Part shown: one piece after another, positions 37,460 through 45,545 of the stretch | Numbering within the stretch: the stretch's first letter is position 1 | Layout of the letters: each line of letters begins with the position of its first letter | DNA from: Bacteroidaceae bacterium | GTDB lineage: Bacteria; Bacteroidota; Bacteroidia; Bacteroidales; Bacteroidaceae | Assembly (NCBI GenBank): GCA_017503065.1 | Contig: JAFVTT010000037.1 | Location: 1-61,816 of the forward strand | DNA length: 61,816 nucleotides | Direction: 5' to 3' | The notes under the pieces: generated by a model | Databases searched by the model: none | What the model saw: the letters and a program-made list of their open reading frames with translations, nothing else | What the model was told of the DNA's origin: nothing | Made by a program: the position numbers and the translations under genes

Positions 37460-37987
37460 TTAATATATCGTTGTGCTGTCGCAAGGATACGTCTGCGAGT
37501 GGACGCTGAAGTAGCCCAGGGCCTTCTCCACCTTTGTCTCGGTCAGGGGGATATAGCACATGCGTGCGCTGTTGCGGCCAATGTACTTGCGTATCTTCTG
37601 TGGGATGTGGTCCCAATATTCCTTCAGGGTGTCGTCGGTAACTACTGTCTCGCCCTTGAAGGCAACGATTACGGGCAGGTGGTAGCGGTTCACGGCACGG
37701 CTAATCTGCCAGTTCAGCCACACATTGTCTGCATCGGTATCCTTGGTGACCACCAGCATCAGGTTGTCGGCTTTCTCCATCCGTGCAAAGAAGTCGCTCT
37801 TCACGGTGGTTTCCACCAGATCGTCGTGAGTGGCGATGAAGTTGATGTAGTCTGTATTCAGGAAATTGAAGCGATTGGGGAAACGTCTTTGCCAGTCTCC
37901 CAGCAGGTTCAGCGTGTGAAGGTTCTCCTTCTTGCTGTCGCGCACGGCATCCACATTGAATGCCAAGTATGTCTTGTGGTTGTTCAT
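37460..37987 (-). CDS. TIR-like (DUF1863/ThsB-like) protein
   Basis: A 175-residue protein without signal or membrane segment. The pattern YLAFNVDAV (strand 1), HDDLVETTVKSDFFARMEKADNLMLVVTKDT (helix, then strand) and VWLNWQISRAVNRYHLPVIVAF matches the TIR-like fold of DUF1863/ThsB proteins, which make or degrade nucleotide signals in Thoeris-type defence. In that family the WxxWE helix carries the presumed catalytic Glu; here the position is Gln94, so NADase activity is doubtful. It heads a minus-strand group with an ATPase and a DUF4435 gene and is divergent from a helicase. The fold call rests on pattern recognition and is moderate. Confidence 0.68.
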   Translation of the reverse strand: MNNHKTYLAFNVDAVRDSKKENLHTLNLLGDWQRRFPNRFNFLNTDYINFIATHDDLVETTVKSDFFARMEKADNLMLVVTKDTDADNVWLNWQISRAVNRYHLPVIVAFKGETVVTDDTLKEYWDHIPQKIRKYIGRNSARMCYIPLTETKVEKALGYFSVHSQTYPCDSTTIY

Positions 37988-38017
37988 ACGTCTTGATTTT
38001 TAAGGTTTATCGCATAC

Positions 38018-38025
38018 AAATATAC
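38018..38025 (-). promoter_or_regulatory. Candidate -7 box for the TIR-like gene group
   Basis: Minus-strand TATATTTG, 30 nt upstream of the TIR-like ATG. No good -33 element was found. Confidence 0.55.
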
Positions 38026-38067
38026 ACTTTTTCCCACTCAATCCCTACGCATACATCTTTTTTTTGA

Positions 38068-38075
38068 TAAATTTG
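38068..38075 (+). promoter_or_regulatory. Candidate -7 box 4 nt before the helicase start
   Basis: TAAATTTG ends 4 nt before the GTG start at 38080, so the predicted transcript would start at or next to the start codon. No TTTG lies about 20 nt upstream. Confidence 0.5.
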
Positions 38076-38079
38076 CATC

Positions 38080-39933
38080 GTGATACAGGATTTGACAAGG
38101 CAAAAGGACCTGCTGCTACAGGAATACGAGTTCGAGAAGGAACAATTCCAGCGGCAGACACAGAACATGGGCGTGCAGAAGAAAGTGCGCCGTGGCATGT
38201 GCTGGTTTCCCCTGTCTGTAGGGCGCTCCTACTACAACAGCCTCGACCAGTTGGTGGTGGAGGTCAGCCGTAGCACCGACACCGATGTGGAACACCAGTT
38301 CGAACCCGGCAAACCGGTGTGCTTCTTCCGCGAGGATGCCAGCGGCATGCTCACCTACATGAAGTTCACGGCACAGGTCAGTTTCGTGGAGGAGAACAGG
38401 ATGGTCGTTTCCCTGCCTTCCCCGCAAGCCTTGTCGCAGATTGCCTACGCCGACAGGTTGGGCATCCAACTCTATCTCGACGAGTACACATACCGCCTGA
38501 TGTTCCAGGCTTTGGACACCGTCATTTCAGCGAAAGGCAACCGCCTGGCACAGTTGCGCGACATCTGCCACACCACTGCCCCGGCATCGGAATTCTCCTT
38601 TGCCCCCGTGCGCTTCCCGTGGCTCAACCCCTCTCAGGAAAAGGCTGCCGACATGGTGCTCCGTGCCAAGGACGTGGCCGTGGTGCACGGTCCGCCGGGG
38701 ACTGGCAAGACCACCACACTCGTGGAGGCCATCTACGAAACCTTGCACCGCGAAGTGCAGGTGCTCGTTTGTGCACAGAGCAATATGGCGGTGGACTGGA
38801 TAAGCGAGAAACTCGCCGAACGTGGCGTGAATATCCTGCGCATTGGCAATCCAACACGCGTTACGGACCGCATGCTTCAGGATACCTACGAACGGCGTTT
38901 CGAGCGCCATCCACTGTACGACCAACTTTGGGGCATACGTCGCAACATACGCCAACTCTACGATAGCCGCGAGGGCAACCGCGAGAACCGCCACCAGAAG
39001 ATAGCCCGACTGAAGGAACGTGCCACGGAACTGGAATACACCATCAACGAGAGTCTCTTCGCCGATGCACGCGTCATAGCATGCACCCTCACGGGAAGTG
39101 CGCACCATCTCCTTACGGGACGTCGTTTCGGCACACTCTTCATAGACGAGGCGGCACAGGCCCTGGAGGCATCATGCTGGATAGCCATACAGAAGGCCGA
39201 CCGTGTCATCCTGGCCGGCGACCATCGCCAACTGCCACCTACCGTCAAATCTCCTGCCGCCCTGTCTGGAGGTCTGGACAAGACACTGATGCAGACCATT
39301 TGCGAGAACAAGCCCCGTTGCGTGTCCATGCTCACCGTACAATATCGCATGGCGGACGACATCATGCAGTTCCCCAACCGCGAGTTCTACGACGGTCTCC
39401 TACAAAGCGATCCCGGCGTAAAGTATCGTGGCATACTGGATTGGGACACTGCTGTGGAATGGGTGGAGGCAGGTGGAGAAGAAGGTGAGACCCTCGCCCC
39501 CGACGGTCTCAGCCGCATAAACCCAGCCGAGGCAGAACTTGCCCTGCAAACCCTGCACGACTACATAGAGCGCATCGGCAAGGACCGCATCCTGTACGAG
39601 CGTCTGGACATCGGCATCATCTCCCCCTACAAGGGCCAGGTGCACCTGCTTCGCAAGATGCTCCGCAAGGACTCCTACTGGAAACCCCTCCGCCACCTTA
39701 TCTCCATAAACACTGTGGACGGGTTCCAGGGACAGGAGCGCGACATCATACTCATCTCCATGGTGCGACAGAACGAACAAGGACAGGTGGGGTTCCTCGC
39801 CGACCTACGCCGCATGAACGTTGCCATAACCCGTGCACGAATGAAACTCATCATCATAGGGCACTCCCCCACCCTGTGCCGCCACCCCTTCTACCGAAGG
39901 CTGAAGCAATACATCGACAACCTTTGGGAGTAA
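38080..39933 (+). CDS. UPF1/DNA2-like superfamily 1 helicase
   Basis: A 617-residue cytosolic helicase. Residues 1-40 form a charged helix (DLTRQKDLLLQEYEFEKEQ), followed by a beta-barrel-like domain. The helicase core has Walker A HGPPGTGKTTT (about 203), Walker B LFIDEAAQALEA (about 354), QYRMADDIMQFPN, and motifs V-VI NTVDGFQGQERDIILIS and NVAITRARMKL. The start is GTG at 38080: an in-frame stop lies at 38068-38070 and the N-terminal helix is conserved in relatives, so a later ATG is unlikely. Substrate is unknown; it is divergent from the TIR-like/ATPase/DUF4435 group. Confidence 0.9.
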   Translation: MIQDLTRQKDLLLQEYEFEKEQFQRQTQNMGVQKKVRRGMCWFPLSVGRSYYNSLDQLVVEVSRSTDTDVEHQFEPGKPVCFFREDASGMLTYMKFTAQVSFVEENRMVVSLPSPQALSQIAYADRLGIQLYLDEYTYRLMFQALDTVISAKGNRLAQLRDICHTTAPASEFSFAPVRFPWLNPSQEKAADMVLRAKDVAVVHGPPGTGKTTTLVEAIYETLHREVQVLVCAQSNMAVDWISEKLAERGVNILRIGNPTRVTDRMLQDTYERRFERHPLYDQLWGIRRNIRQLYDSREGNRENRHQKIARLKERATELEYTINESLFADARVIACTLTGSAHHLLTGRRFGTLFIDEAAQALEASCWIAIQKADRVILAGDHRQLPPTVKSPAALSGGLDKTLMQTICENKPRCVSMLTVQYRMADDIMQFPNREFYDGLLQSDPGVKYRGILDWDTAVEWVEAGGEEGETLAPDGLSRINPAEAELALQTLHDYIERIGKDRILYERLDIGIISPYKGQVHLLRKMLRKDSYWKPLRHLISINTVDGFQGQERDIILISMVRQNEQGQVGFLADLRRMNVAITRARMKLIIIGHSPTLCRHPFYRRLKQYIDNLWE

Positions 39934-39947
39934 TGAGAAAACAGGAA

Positions 39948-40105
39948 GACCCCTCCCCATACCCTCCCACAAGGGGAGGGAGTGATTACAACCGACTAAT
40001 GCCCAATCAGAAGTACATTATACTCCCCTCCCTTGTGGAGGGGCAAGGGGGAGGGTCCTCACCATTACCTCCCCCTACAGGGGGATTGAGGGGGTCCTAA
40101 CTACT
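39948..40105. repeat. C/G-rich intergenic repeat after the helicase gene
   Basis: CCCCTCCCC and GGGGAGGG words recur in both orientations (39948-39981, 40024-40058, 40067-40098), making several small hairpins such as CCCCCTACAGGGGG. Starts 15 nt after the stop. No gene seen. Confidence 0.85.
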
Positions 40106-40126
40106 AACCAATAACCATATAACACT

Positions 40127-40633
40127 ATGAACTTCAAAGACCTATGCCAGGCACGCTACAGTTGCCGCAAGTACCAGAACCGTCCCATCGAACAGGAAAA
40201 GATGGACTACATCCGCGAGTGCGTACGCCTTGCCCCGTCTGCCGTCAACCGCCAGCCATGGCGCTTCATCCTCGTGGACGAAAGCCAACCCGAACTCTTT
40301 GCCCGAGTGAAGGAGACATACCACCGCGACTGGATAAACGACGTCCCTGCCATCATCCTCTGCATGAAGGTTGAAAGCGAATGCTGGACACGCCGCTACG
40401 ACAACAAGTCTCATGCCGACATCGACCTTGCCATTGCCATAGAACACCTCTGCCTGGCCGCCACCGAGCAGGGACTTGCCACATGCTGGGTGTGCAACTT
40501 CGACATCAACCAGTTCCACGACATCGTCCCCATGCCCGAGGGTCTGGAACCGGTAGCCCTCATCCCCATCGGCTATCCTGCCGACGAACTGGCGCCCAAG
40601 GTGCGCAAGGCTATGGAAGAGGTGTGGCAGTAG
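40127..40633 (+). CDS. Nitroreductase-family FMN oxidoreductase
   Basis: A 168-residue protein of the nitroreductase family. ARYSCRKYQNRPI (residues 8-20) and APSAVNRQPWRF (about 36-47) are the FMN-contacting motifs, and DLAIAIEHLCLAATEQGLATCWV and PIGYPADE complete the fold. Members reduce nitro groups, quinones or flavins; the physiological substrate is not predictable. It is a small single-domain member. It follows a repeat region and is closed by a very stable hairpin. Confidence 0.92.
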   Translation: MNFKDLCQARYSCRKYQNRPIEQEKMDYIRECVRLAPSAVNRQPWRFILVDESQPELFARVKETYHRDWINDVPAIILCMKVESECWTRRYDNKSHADIDLAIAIEHLCLAATEQGLATCWVCNFDINQFHDIVPMPEGLEPVALIPIGYPADELAPKVRKAMEEVWQ

Positions 40634-40672
40634 GAGCACATCACCCTGATAAGATTACACCTTGATATATAA

Positions 40673-40720
40673 CATACAGGAGAGAACCGACAATGGATTC
40701 GGTTCTCTCCTGTATGCCTT
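40673..40720 (+). terminator. Terminator with 18-bp perfect stem
   Basis: CATACAGGAGAGAACCGA (40673-40690) pairs exactly with TCGGTTCTCTCCTGTATG (40699-40716), with an 8-nt loop, followed by CCTTTC. It lies between the nitroreductase gene and the convergent 40815-41513 gene, so it could serve both. Confidence 0.85.
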
Positions 40721-40814
40721 TCAAACCCAAGCTGTCACTATAGTTATATAGTAATGACCTTTATATTTGAACAGATGTTTTGACGATTTTAGAGCACAAC
40801 TGTGAGTGGGTTAT

Positions 40815-41513
40815 CTATCCAATCACCTGCAGGAAGGCATCGTAGTTCTGTTCTATGCGTGCCAACTGGTAGGGTTCGAGGGAGAGGGAAAAGGTGCCGC
40901 GCACTTCTTCCAAACCGAAGGAAAGACGCAGAATGCTGGCCATGTTGAAACTTTGTCCGTCGCCCCGCTTCATGAGGAAATGACAGGTGCGGATGAGCAG
41001 AGGTTTGTCATGCTCTACATAACGGAGGGCCTTCAACAGGAGAAAGTAGCATGGTTTGCTCTGCACCTGCAGGAGGAATGGTATCCATGAGGAACTTTCC
41101 TTCAGACCGCATTGGAGCAGCAGGCGTTCTGCATCCGAGGGGGAGGCGAATAGCGGCAACAATGCCAAAAGGACCTTCTTGCGGTCGGTGTCGGTAAGTT
41201 CCCGGCAAAGGGAGGGGAAGACACCCGTCCATAATCCCACCTCGTCCAACACTTCGGACGTGGGATGCACTCCCTTGGGGCATAGCCTTGCCACAAGTGC
41301 CTTGAGCAGAGTGCCGAGATAGGCTTTCCTGTCACAGAGGAACAAGGTGCGGAACACCTGCCAGAAGACATCATTATCCACCGATGGCAACAGCCTCTCA
41401 CCAAGCACACGACTGGCATTGCGGAACTGAGCATTGCTCATTTCCCCGAGATAGGCGAGCAACTGTTCGGGTGTTTCCAGCAACGTGGAGAGTTTCCTTG
41501 TATCCAACATCAT
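40815..41513 (-). CDS. Helical cytosolic protein of unknown function
   Basis: A 232-residue protein I do not recognise. It is Leu-rich and predicted mostly alpha-helical (ARLCPKGVHPTSEVLDEVGL, DRKKVLLALLPLF, LLKALRYVEHDKPLLIRTCHFLM), with no signal peptide, membrane segment or cofactor motif. The helical repeats could form a small superhelical scaffold. It lies 15 nt after nhaD on the same strand, so it is probably the second gene of that unit. The stop is followed after about 95 nt by the shared hairpin. Confidence 0.75.
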   Translation of the reverse strand: MMLDTRKLSTLLETPEQLLAYLGEMSNAQFRNASRVLGERLLPSVDNDVFWQVFRTLFLCDRKAYLGTLLKALVARLCPKGVHPTSEVLDEVGLWTGVFPSLCRELTDTDRKKVLLALLPLFASPSDAERLLLQCGLKESSSWIPFLLQVQSKPCYFLLLKALRYVEHDKPLLIRTCHFLMKRGDGQSFNMASILRLSFGLEEVRGTFSLSLEPYQLARIEQNYDAFLQVIG

Positions 41514-41528
41514 TTTTCTCTCCGTGCA

Positions 41529-42902
41529 TCAACAAAGGAACATGTAGACCAGCACACCGGCAAAGAAACCGAGCAAGACCAAGGGACTGAAACGTTTCAG
41601 ATAGTAACCGAAGGATATCTTCTCCATTCCCATAACCGTAACTCCGGCCGCCGAACCGATTATAAGCAGGCTGCCTCCTGTGACGGCACAGAAGGCCAAC
41701 AACGTCCAAAAGGAACTGTCGGCGACAAAAGTGCCTGCTTCCTGCAGGGGGTACATGCCCATGGTGGCAGAGACGAGCGCCACGTTGTCAAGGAAAGAAG
41801 ACAGGATGCCCAGCACTATGGCAATATGGTTCTTGTCGGCAAAAGTGTCGCTTAGGAAATTGGCCATGATGGCCAGTTGGCCGGTGACGATAAGCGCCTG
41901 TACGGACATGAGGATGCCCAGGAAAAAGAATATGGTGCTGATGTCCACACGCGCCAGAGACCTCTGCACACGCAGGTTCTGCTTTGACTCTTCCTCGGAA
42001 TCAGCATACTTGCGGTCGGTTATCACCCACAACAGGACCAAGCCAAGCAACACTCCCATAAACGGAGGCAACTGTATGAGGGTCTGCAACACCGGCACCA
42101 TGGCCAGGGAACCGAGCCCCACCCACAGGACGGCCTTGCGCGTGGCCGGATTGACGTCCGTCTGCGCCGAAGGGGCGGCAGAGAGAGGGGCGGTTACTGC
42201 ATCCTTGGGAAGCATGAAGGTGGCAATGGCCAGAGGAACGACAAGCATTGCCATTGAGGGCAGAATCAAGGAAGAAATCTGATGCAGGGCTGAAAGATTG
42301 CCACCCGTCCACAGAAGCAGGGTGGTAACGTCGCCGATGGGCGAACAGGAACCACCGGCATTTGCCGCTATGATAATCAAGGAACTGAATATCAGACGTG
42401 TATTGCGCTCGGGAACAAGTTTGCGGGCTATGGACACCATCACTATAACGGTGGCAAGGTTGCCCAGAAGTATCGACATGAAGAAGGTGATTGCACCAAG
42501 CGCCCACAACAACTTGCGCTGGCTGTTGGTCTTTATTGACTGGGAAATGATGCCGAAACCTCCATGGGAGTCCACTATGTCTATGATGGCCATGGAACCG
42601 AGGACGAAGAACAGGGTGGTGGCTACATCGCCAAGACCACGTACCAACTTCAGTTCAAGGAACTCGAACGCCAGTTCATGCAGAGGCATTTCCGCCAACT
42701 GGGGGAACATGGCCATGAACTCCTCTATGTGAGTCGGGGGATTTATCATGAAGAAGTGCTCGGCATTGAGCAGGAACACAAGCCAGAGCAGAATACACAT
42801 TCCCACGGCAGTGGCCGCCTTGTTCACCTTGATAACATCCTCCAGGGCAATGCCTATGATGCCAAGGAGGAAGATAACGGGCATCAGATAGTAGAAAAAC
42901 AT
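41529..42902 (-). CDS. nhaD: NhaD-type Na+/H+ antiporter
   Basis: A 457-residue inner-membrane protein with about 12 hydrophobic segments. The sequence VRGLGDVATTLFFVLGSMAIIDIVDSHGGF, the NLATVIVMVS helix and NAGGSCSPIGDVTTLLLW are typical of NhaD in the ion transporter superfamily, and FLDNVALVSATMGMYP repeats the pattern in the second half. It exports Na+ in exchange for protons. A -7 box lies 34 nt upstream. The unknown gene 40815-41513 follows directly. Confidence 0.94.
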   Translation of the reverse strand: MFFYYLMPVIFLLGIIGIALEDVIKVNKAATAVGMCILLWLVFLLNAEHFFMINPPTHIEEFMAMFPQLAEMPLHELAFEFLELKLVRGLGDVATTLFFVLGSMAIIDIVDSHGGFGIISQSIKTNSQRKLLWALGAITFFMSILLGNLATVIVMVSIARKLVPERNTRLIFSSLIIIAANAGGSCSPIGDVTTLLLWTGGNLSALHQISSLILPSMAMLVVPLAIATFMLPKDAVTAPLSAAPSAQTDVNPATRKAVLWVGLGSLAMVPVLQTLIQLPPFMGVLLGLVLLWVITDRKYADSEEESKQNLRVQRSLARVDISTIFFFLGILMSVQALIVTGQLAIMANFLSDTFADKNHIAIVLGILSSFLDNVALVSATMGMYPLQEAGTFVADSSFWTLLAFCAVTGGSLLIIGSAAGVTVMGMEKISFGYYLKRFSPLVLLGFFAGVLVYMFLC

Positions 42903-42936
42903 GATTTTAAGGTTAGGTGTTACTGTTTTGCGACGG

Positions 42937-42944
42937 CAAATATA
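42937..42944 (-). promoter_or_regulatory. Candidate -7 box of nhaD
   Basis: Minus-strand TATATTTG, 34 nt before the nhaD ATG; no clear -33. Confidence 0.55.
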
Positions 42945-43331
42945 TATATAAATAAGGTAATGCGGAAAGGATTTGTGTTAAGGGTTGCAAAATGGACGTT
43001 TTACGGGGAGCGGGGAAGTCCGAGTAGTCCGAGTTCTCTGAATACTCTGAATACTCTGAATAATCAGTTTTCCGATTTCCGATTTCCGTTTACATCATAC
43101 CCCCTCCCCCTACGGGTACTCCCCCTGTCTCAGGGGGAGATAGTGGCAACAGCGTTCCTTGCCGCTTTGTCCACCTAAAATAGGGGGCGAAGAGGGTCTT
43201 TAGAAGAAGCACTGAATGTGCTTCTGTACCCTCTGAGGGGAGCACTCCCCAGTGCGACGCTGGACAGAGGAGCAAAGCGACGGAGGGGGTATGACAGTTT
43301 TCCGTTTTCACCTTTCCGTTTTCCGTTCCCC
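42945..43331. other. Gene-free repeat region between nhaD and the RsmI-like gene
   Basis: No gene seen. It contains a GAGTATTC-family array in inverse orientation (43019-43062), TTTCCGATTTCCG repeats (43068-43090), a 197-nt element with inverted ends (43096-43292) and TTTTCCG runs (43294-43330) that abut the stop of the RsmI-like gene. Confidence 0.85.
43096..43292. mobile_element. MITE-like element with 12-bp terminal inverted repeats
   Basis: CATACCCCCTCC at 43096-43107 is the exact reverse complement of GGAGGGGGTATG at 43281-43292. Inside are hairpins CTCCCCCTGTCTCAGGGGGAG-like (43129-43149), AGAAGCAC/GTGCTTCT (about 43205-43225) and GGGGAG/CTCCCC (about 43237-43250). There is no coding capacity and no obvious target-site duplication. 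A truncated relative, with the same right end and CCCCCTGAGACAGGGG, lies at 46911-46961. Confidence 0.6.
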
Positions 43332-44060
43332 TTACTTTCCTATCAGGAAGATGGCAGGTATCTTTCCAAGGTCGGGCATGCCGGTGCGCTTCCAGTCGCG
43401 GATGGTCTGGGTGCGTATCCATTCGTCTGGAGTGGTGATGCCGGCCGCTATGCACATGCGGGTGTCGGGGCGCAGAGAGGCACACATGGTGTCGAACATC
43501 TTGCGGTTGCGGTAGGGAGTCTCGATGAACAGTTGTGTCTGTCCCTCTGCCCATGCACGGCTCTCCAGTTGCTTCAGGCGCTTGGCACGGTCGGCATCCT
43601 GAACGGGCAGGTATCCGTTGAAGGCAAAACTCTGTCCGCCAAGGCCCGATGCCATGACGGCAAGGATCATGCTGCTGGGCCCCACAAGGGGCACTACACG
43701 TATGCCACGCTTCTGTGCCAGGGAGACGACATCTGCTCCGGGATCGGCCACGGCAGGGCAACCGGCCTCGCTGATGACACCCACGGAATGTCCCTTGGCA
43801 ATGGGGGCAAGGTATTCCGAGAAACGTGAGACATCGGCATGCTTGCCCATCTCGTAGAAAGTGCAGTCGTCAATGGGGAACTCGCGGTCCATACGGCGCA
43901 GGAAACGGCGTGCGGTACGTATCTCCTCCACTACGAAGTGGCGTATCTGCCCTACCACCTGGGCATTGTAGGAAGGAAGCACATTGTCGTGCGGTGTGTC
44001 GCCAAGGGTAACGGGGATGAGATACAGGGCAGGCTGTGCTATATTGTTGCTTTCTGACAT
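43332..44060 (-). CDS. RsmI-like SAM-dependent methyltransferase
   Basis: A 242-residue tetrapyrrole-methylase-fold protein related to RsmI, which 2'-O-methylates C1402 of 16S rRNA. LYLIPVTLGDTP (residues 12-23), GVISEAGCPAVADPGADVV, VPLVGPSSMILAVMASGLGG and ETPYRNRKMFDT match this fold. The N-terminus differs from true RsmI (there is no GTLYVVATPIGN), which suggests the paralog common in Bacteroidetes; the target is uncertain. It has its own promoter upstream, and its stop abuts GGAAAACGG-type repeats. Confidence 0.88.
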   Translation of the reverse strand: MSESNNIAQPALYLIPVTLGDTPHDNVLPSYNAQVVGQIRHFVVEEIRTARRFLRRMDREFPIDDCTFYEMGKHADVSRFSEYLAPIAKGHSVGVISEAGCPAVADPGADVVSLAQKRGIRVVPLVGPSSMILAVMASGLGGQSFAFNGYLPVQDADRAKRLKQLESRAWAEGQTQLFIETPYRNRKMFDTMCASLRPDTRMCIAAGITTPDEWIRTQTIRDWKRTGMPDLGKIPAIFLIGK

Positions 44061-44116
44061 AAATATTTGTTTCTAAGAGGAACCTTAAGGTCGTCCAACT
44101 TCCATTGATAATCTTC

Positions 44117-44124
44117 CAAAGTTA
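44117..44124 (-). promoter_or_regulatory. Promoter -7 box of the RsmI-like gene
   Basis: Minus-strand TAACTTTG immediately after the rmuC stop, with a TTG at 44148-44150 (23-nt spacing, inside rmuC). It is 56 nt upstream of the ATG. Confidence 0.6.
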
Positions 44125-45522
44125 TTATTCGCCTACGCTCATCGAACCAAGGTTGTCATCGTCCAACGCCAACACCTCGTCGTTTATCTGAGGCAAGGGA
44201 TTTGTGGTACTCTGCTTGGCACCGAGTTTCTGCAACTTGGCACAGGTCTGCAGGATGCTCTGGCCGGAGGGTTGGAGTTTCTTCTCTCCGTCCTCGAAAG
44301 CCTTCTGCGCATTATCCAGAGCCTTGCCTATGGCCTGGTATTTCTTCATGAACTGCCCCACACGGTCCAGCATCTCGTTGGCAAGGGCATAGACCTTCTC
44401 GTGGTTCTCGGTCTGCGCTATCTGCGTCCACGTCAGGCTGACAATGCGCAAGGCGGCAAACAGCGTCTGCTCGTCGGCAATGAAGACATTTCGTTCCATG
44501 GCCTTGCGCCACATGTCGGGTTGGGCATTGAGTGCCGTCCACAAGGCTCCGCTATGCGGCACGAACATTATTACATAGTCCATACGCACCTTAGGCGGAC
44601 GGATGTAGGATGAGTAGTCCTTTGTGGAGAGTTCCTTGACATGCTTCTGTAAACTGTCCACATGGGCCTTCAGGTAGCGCTGGCGGTCGTCCTCCATCTC
44701 GGCATTGACATAATCCATGAAAGCAGTAAGCGAAACCTTAGAGTCTATGATTACCTCGCGCCGGTTGTCGAGATGCAGGATCACGTCGGGGCGCATCATG
44801 CTTCCTTCCTCGGACTTCAGCACATATCCGTCTGCTCCGCGCATGGTTATCTGGGTATCGTAGTGCAGTCCGCATTTCAGCCCCTGACTGTCCAGCAGTT
44901 CGCATAGCACCGTCTCTCCCCAGTCGCCCTGCACCTTCCGTCCGTGCTTGAAGGCACGTGCCAGTTCCTCGGCACTGGTGCGTGCCGCCTCGCTCTGTTT
45001 CATGAGCTGTTCTATCTGCTCCTTCATGGAGGAGGACAGGGCGGTGTGTTGTATATTACTGTCGCTCATGGTCTTGCGCATGGCCTCTATGGTCTCCTTC
45101 AGCGGTGTGACAATCTGCCCCAGGTTCTGCGTACTGCTTTGCGAGAATTCCTGCTGGCGCTGTTTCAGCATCTCGTTGGTGGCTGTCTTCATTTCCGAAG
45201 TCACTCGTGCCAAGGATTCCTTGAAACGCTCGTCCTGAGCCTCCATGGCCTTGCGGTGGTTTTCTTCGGCCACACCCTGAGCCTCACGGAAGCGTGCCTC
45301 CTGGGCGGCGAGCGCCTGACGGTGGTTCTCTTCAGCGAGAGCCTTCGTCTCCTCGAAATGCTTCCTGTCGGCCTGCATCTGTGCCTCCAGTATCTGTATG
45401 CGCGTACCAGTTGCCTGGCTCTGCTCTGCATGCTGTGCCTTTTGCCGGAAGTAAGCAACAAGCATGGCGGCGACGCCGATTGCCAGACCTGCAATGAAAG
45501 ATATGATGATTGTCAATTCCAT
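44125..45522 (-). CDS. rmuC: RmuC-family DNA recombination protein
   Basis: A 465-residue protein with one N-terminal membrane helix (about 4-24), a long coiled coil (about 28-200, with repeated EENHRQALAAQEARFREAQ-type stretches) and the RmuC nuclease-like domain (about 200-400: HGRKVQGDWGETVLCELLDSQ, DVILHLDNRREVIIDSKVSL). RmuC limits DNA inversion and some foreign DNA in E. coli. It follows the glycosyltransferase gene by 23 nt. Confidence 0.93.
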   Translation of the reverse strand: MELTIIISFIAGLAIGVAAMLVAYFRQKAQHAEQSQATGTRIQILEAQMQADRKHFEETKALAEENHRQALAAQEARFREAQGVAEENHRKAMEAQDERFKESLARVTSEMKTATNEMLKQRQQEFSQSSTQNLGQIVTPLKETIEAMRKTMSDSNIQHTALSSSMKEQIEQLMKQSEAARTSAEELARAFKHGRKVQGDWGETVLCELLDSQGLKCGLHYDTQITMRGADGYVLKSEEGSMMRPDVILHLDNRREVIIDSKVSLTAFMDYVNAEMEDDRQRYLKAHVDSLQKHVKELSTKDYSSYIRPPKVRMDYVIMFVPHSGALWTALNAQPDMWRKAMERNVFIADEQTLFAALRIVSLTWTQIAQTENHEKVYALANEMLDRVGQFMKKYQAIGKALDNAQKAFEDGEKKLQPSGQSILQTCAKLQKLGAKQSTTNPLPQINDEVLALDDDNLGSMSVGE

Positions 45523-45545
45523 ATATTATATATAAGGTATATTGA

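Noticed and set aside
35451..37987. A complete known PARIS or Thoeris system
   Set aside because: The ATPase is shorter than AriA, there is no ThsA-like SIR2 or SLOG effector, and the TIR-like protein lacks the usual Glu; calling it either would overstate the evidence.
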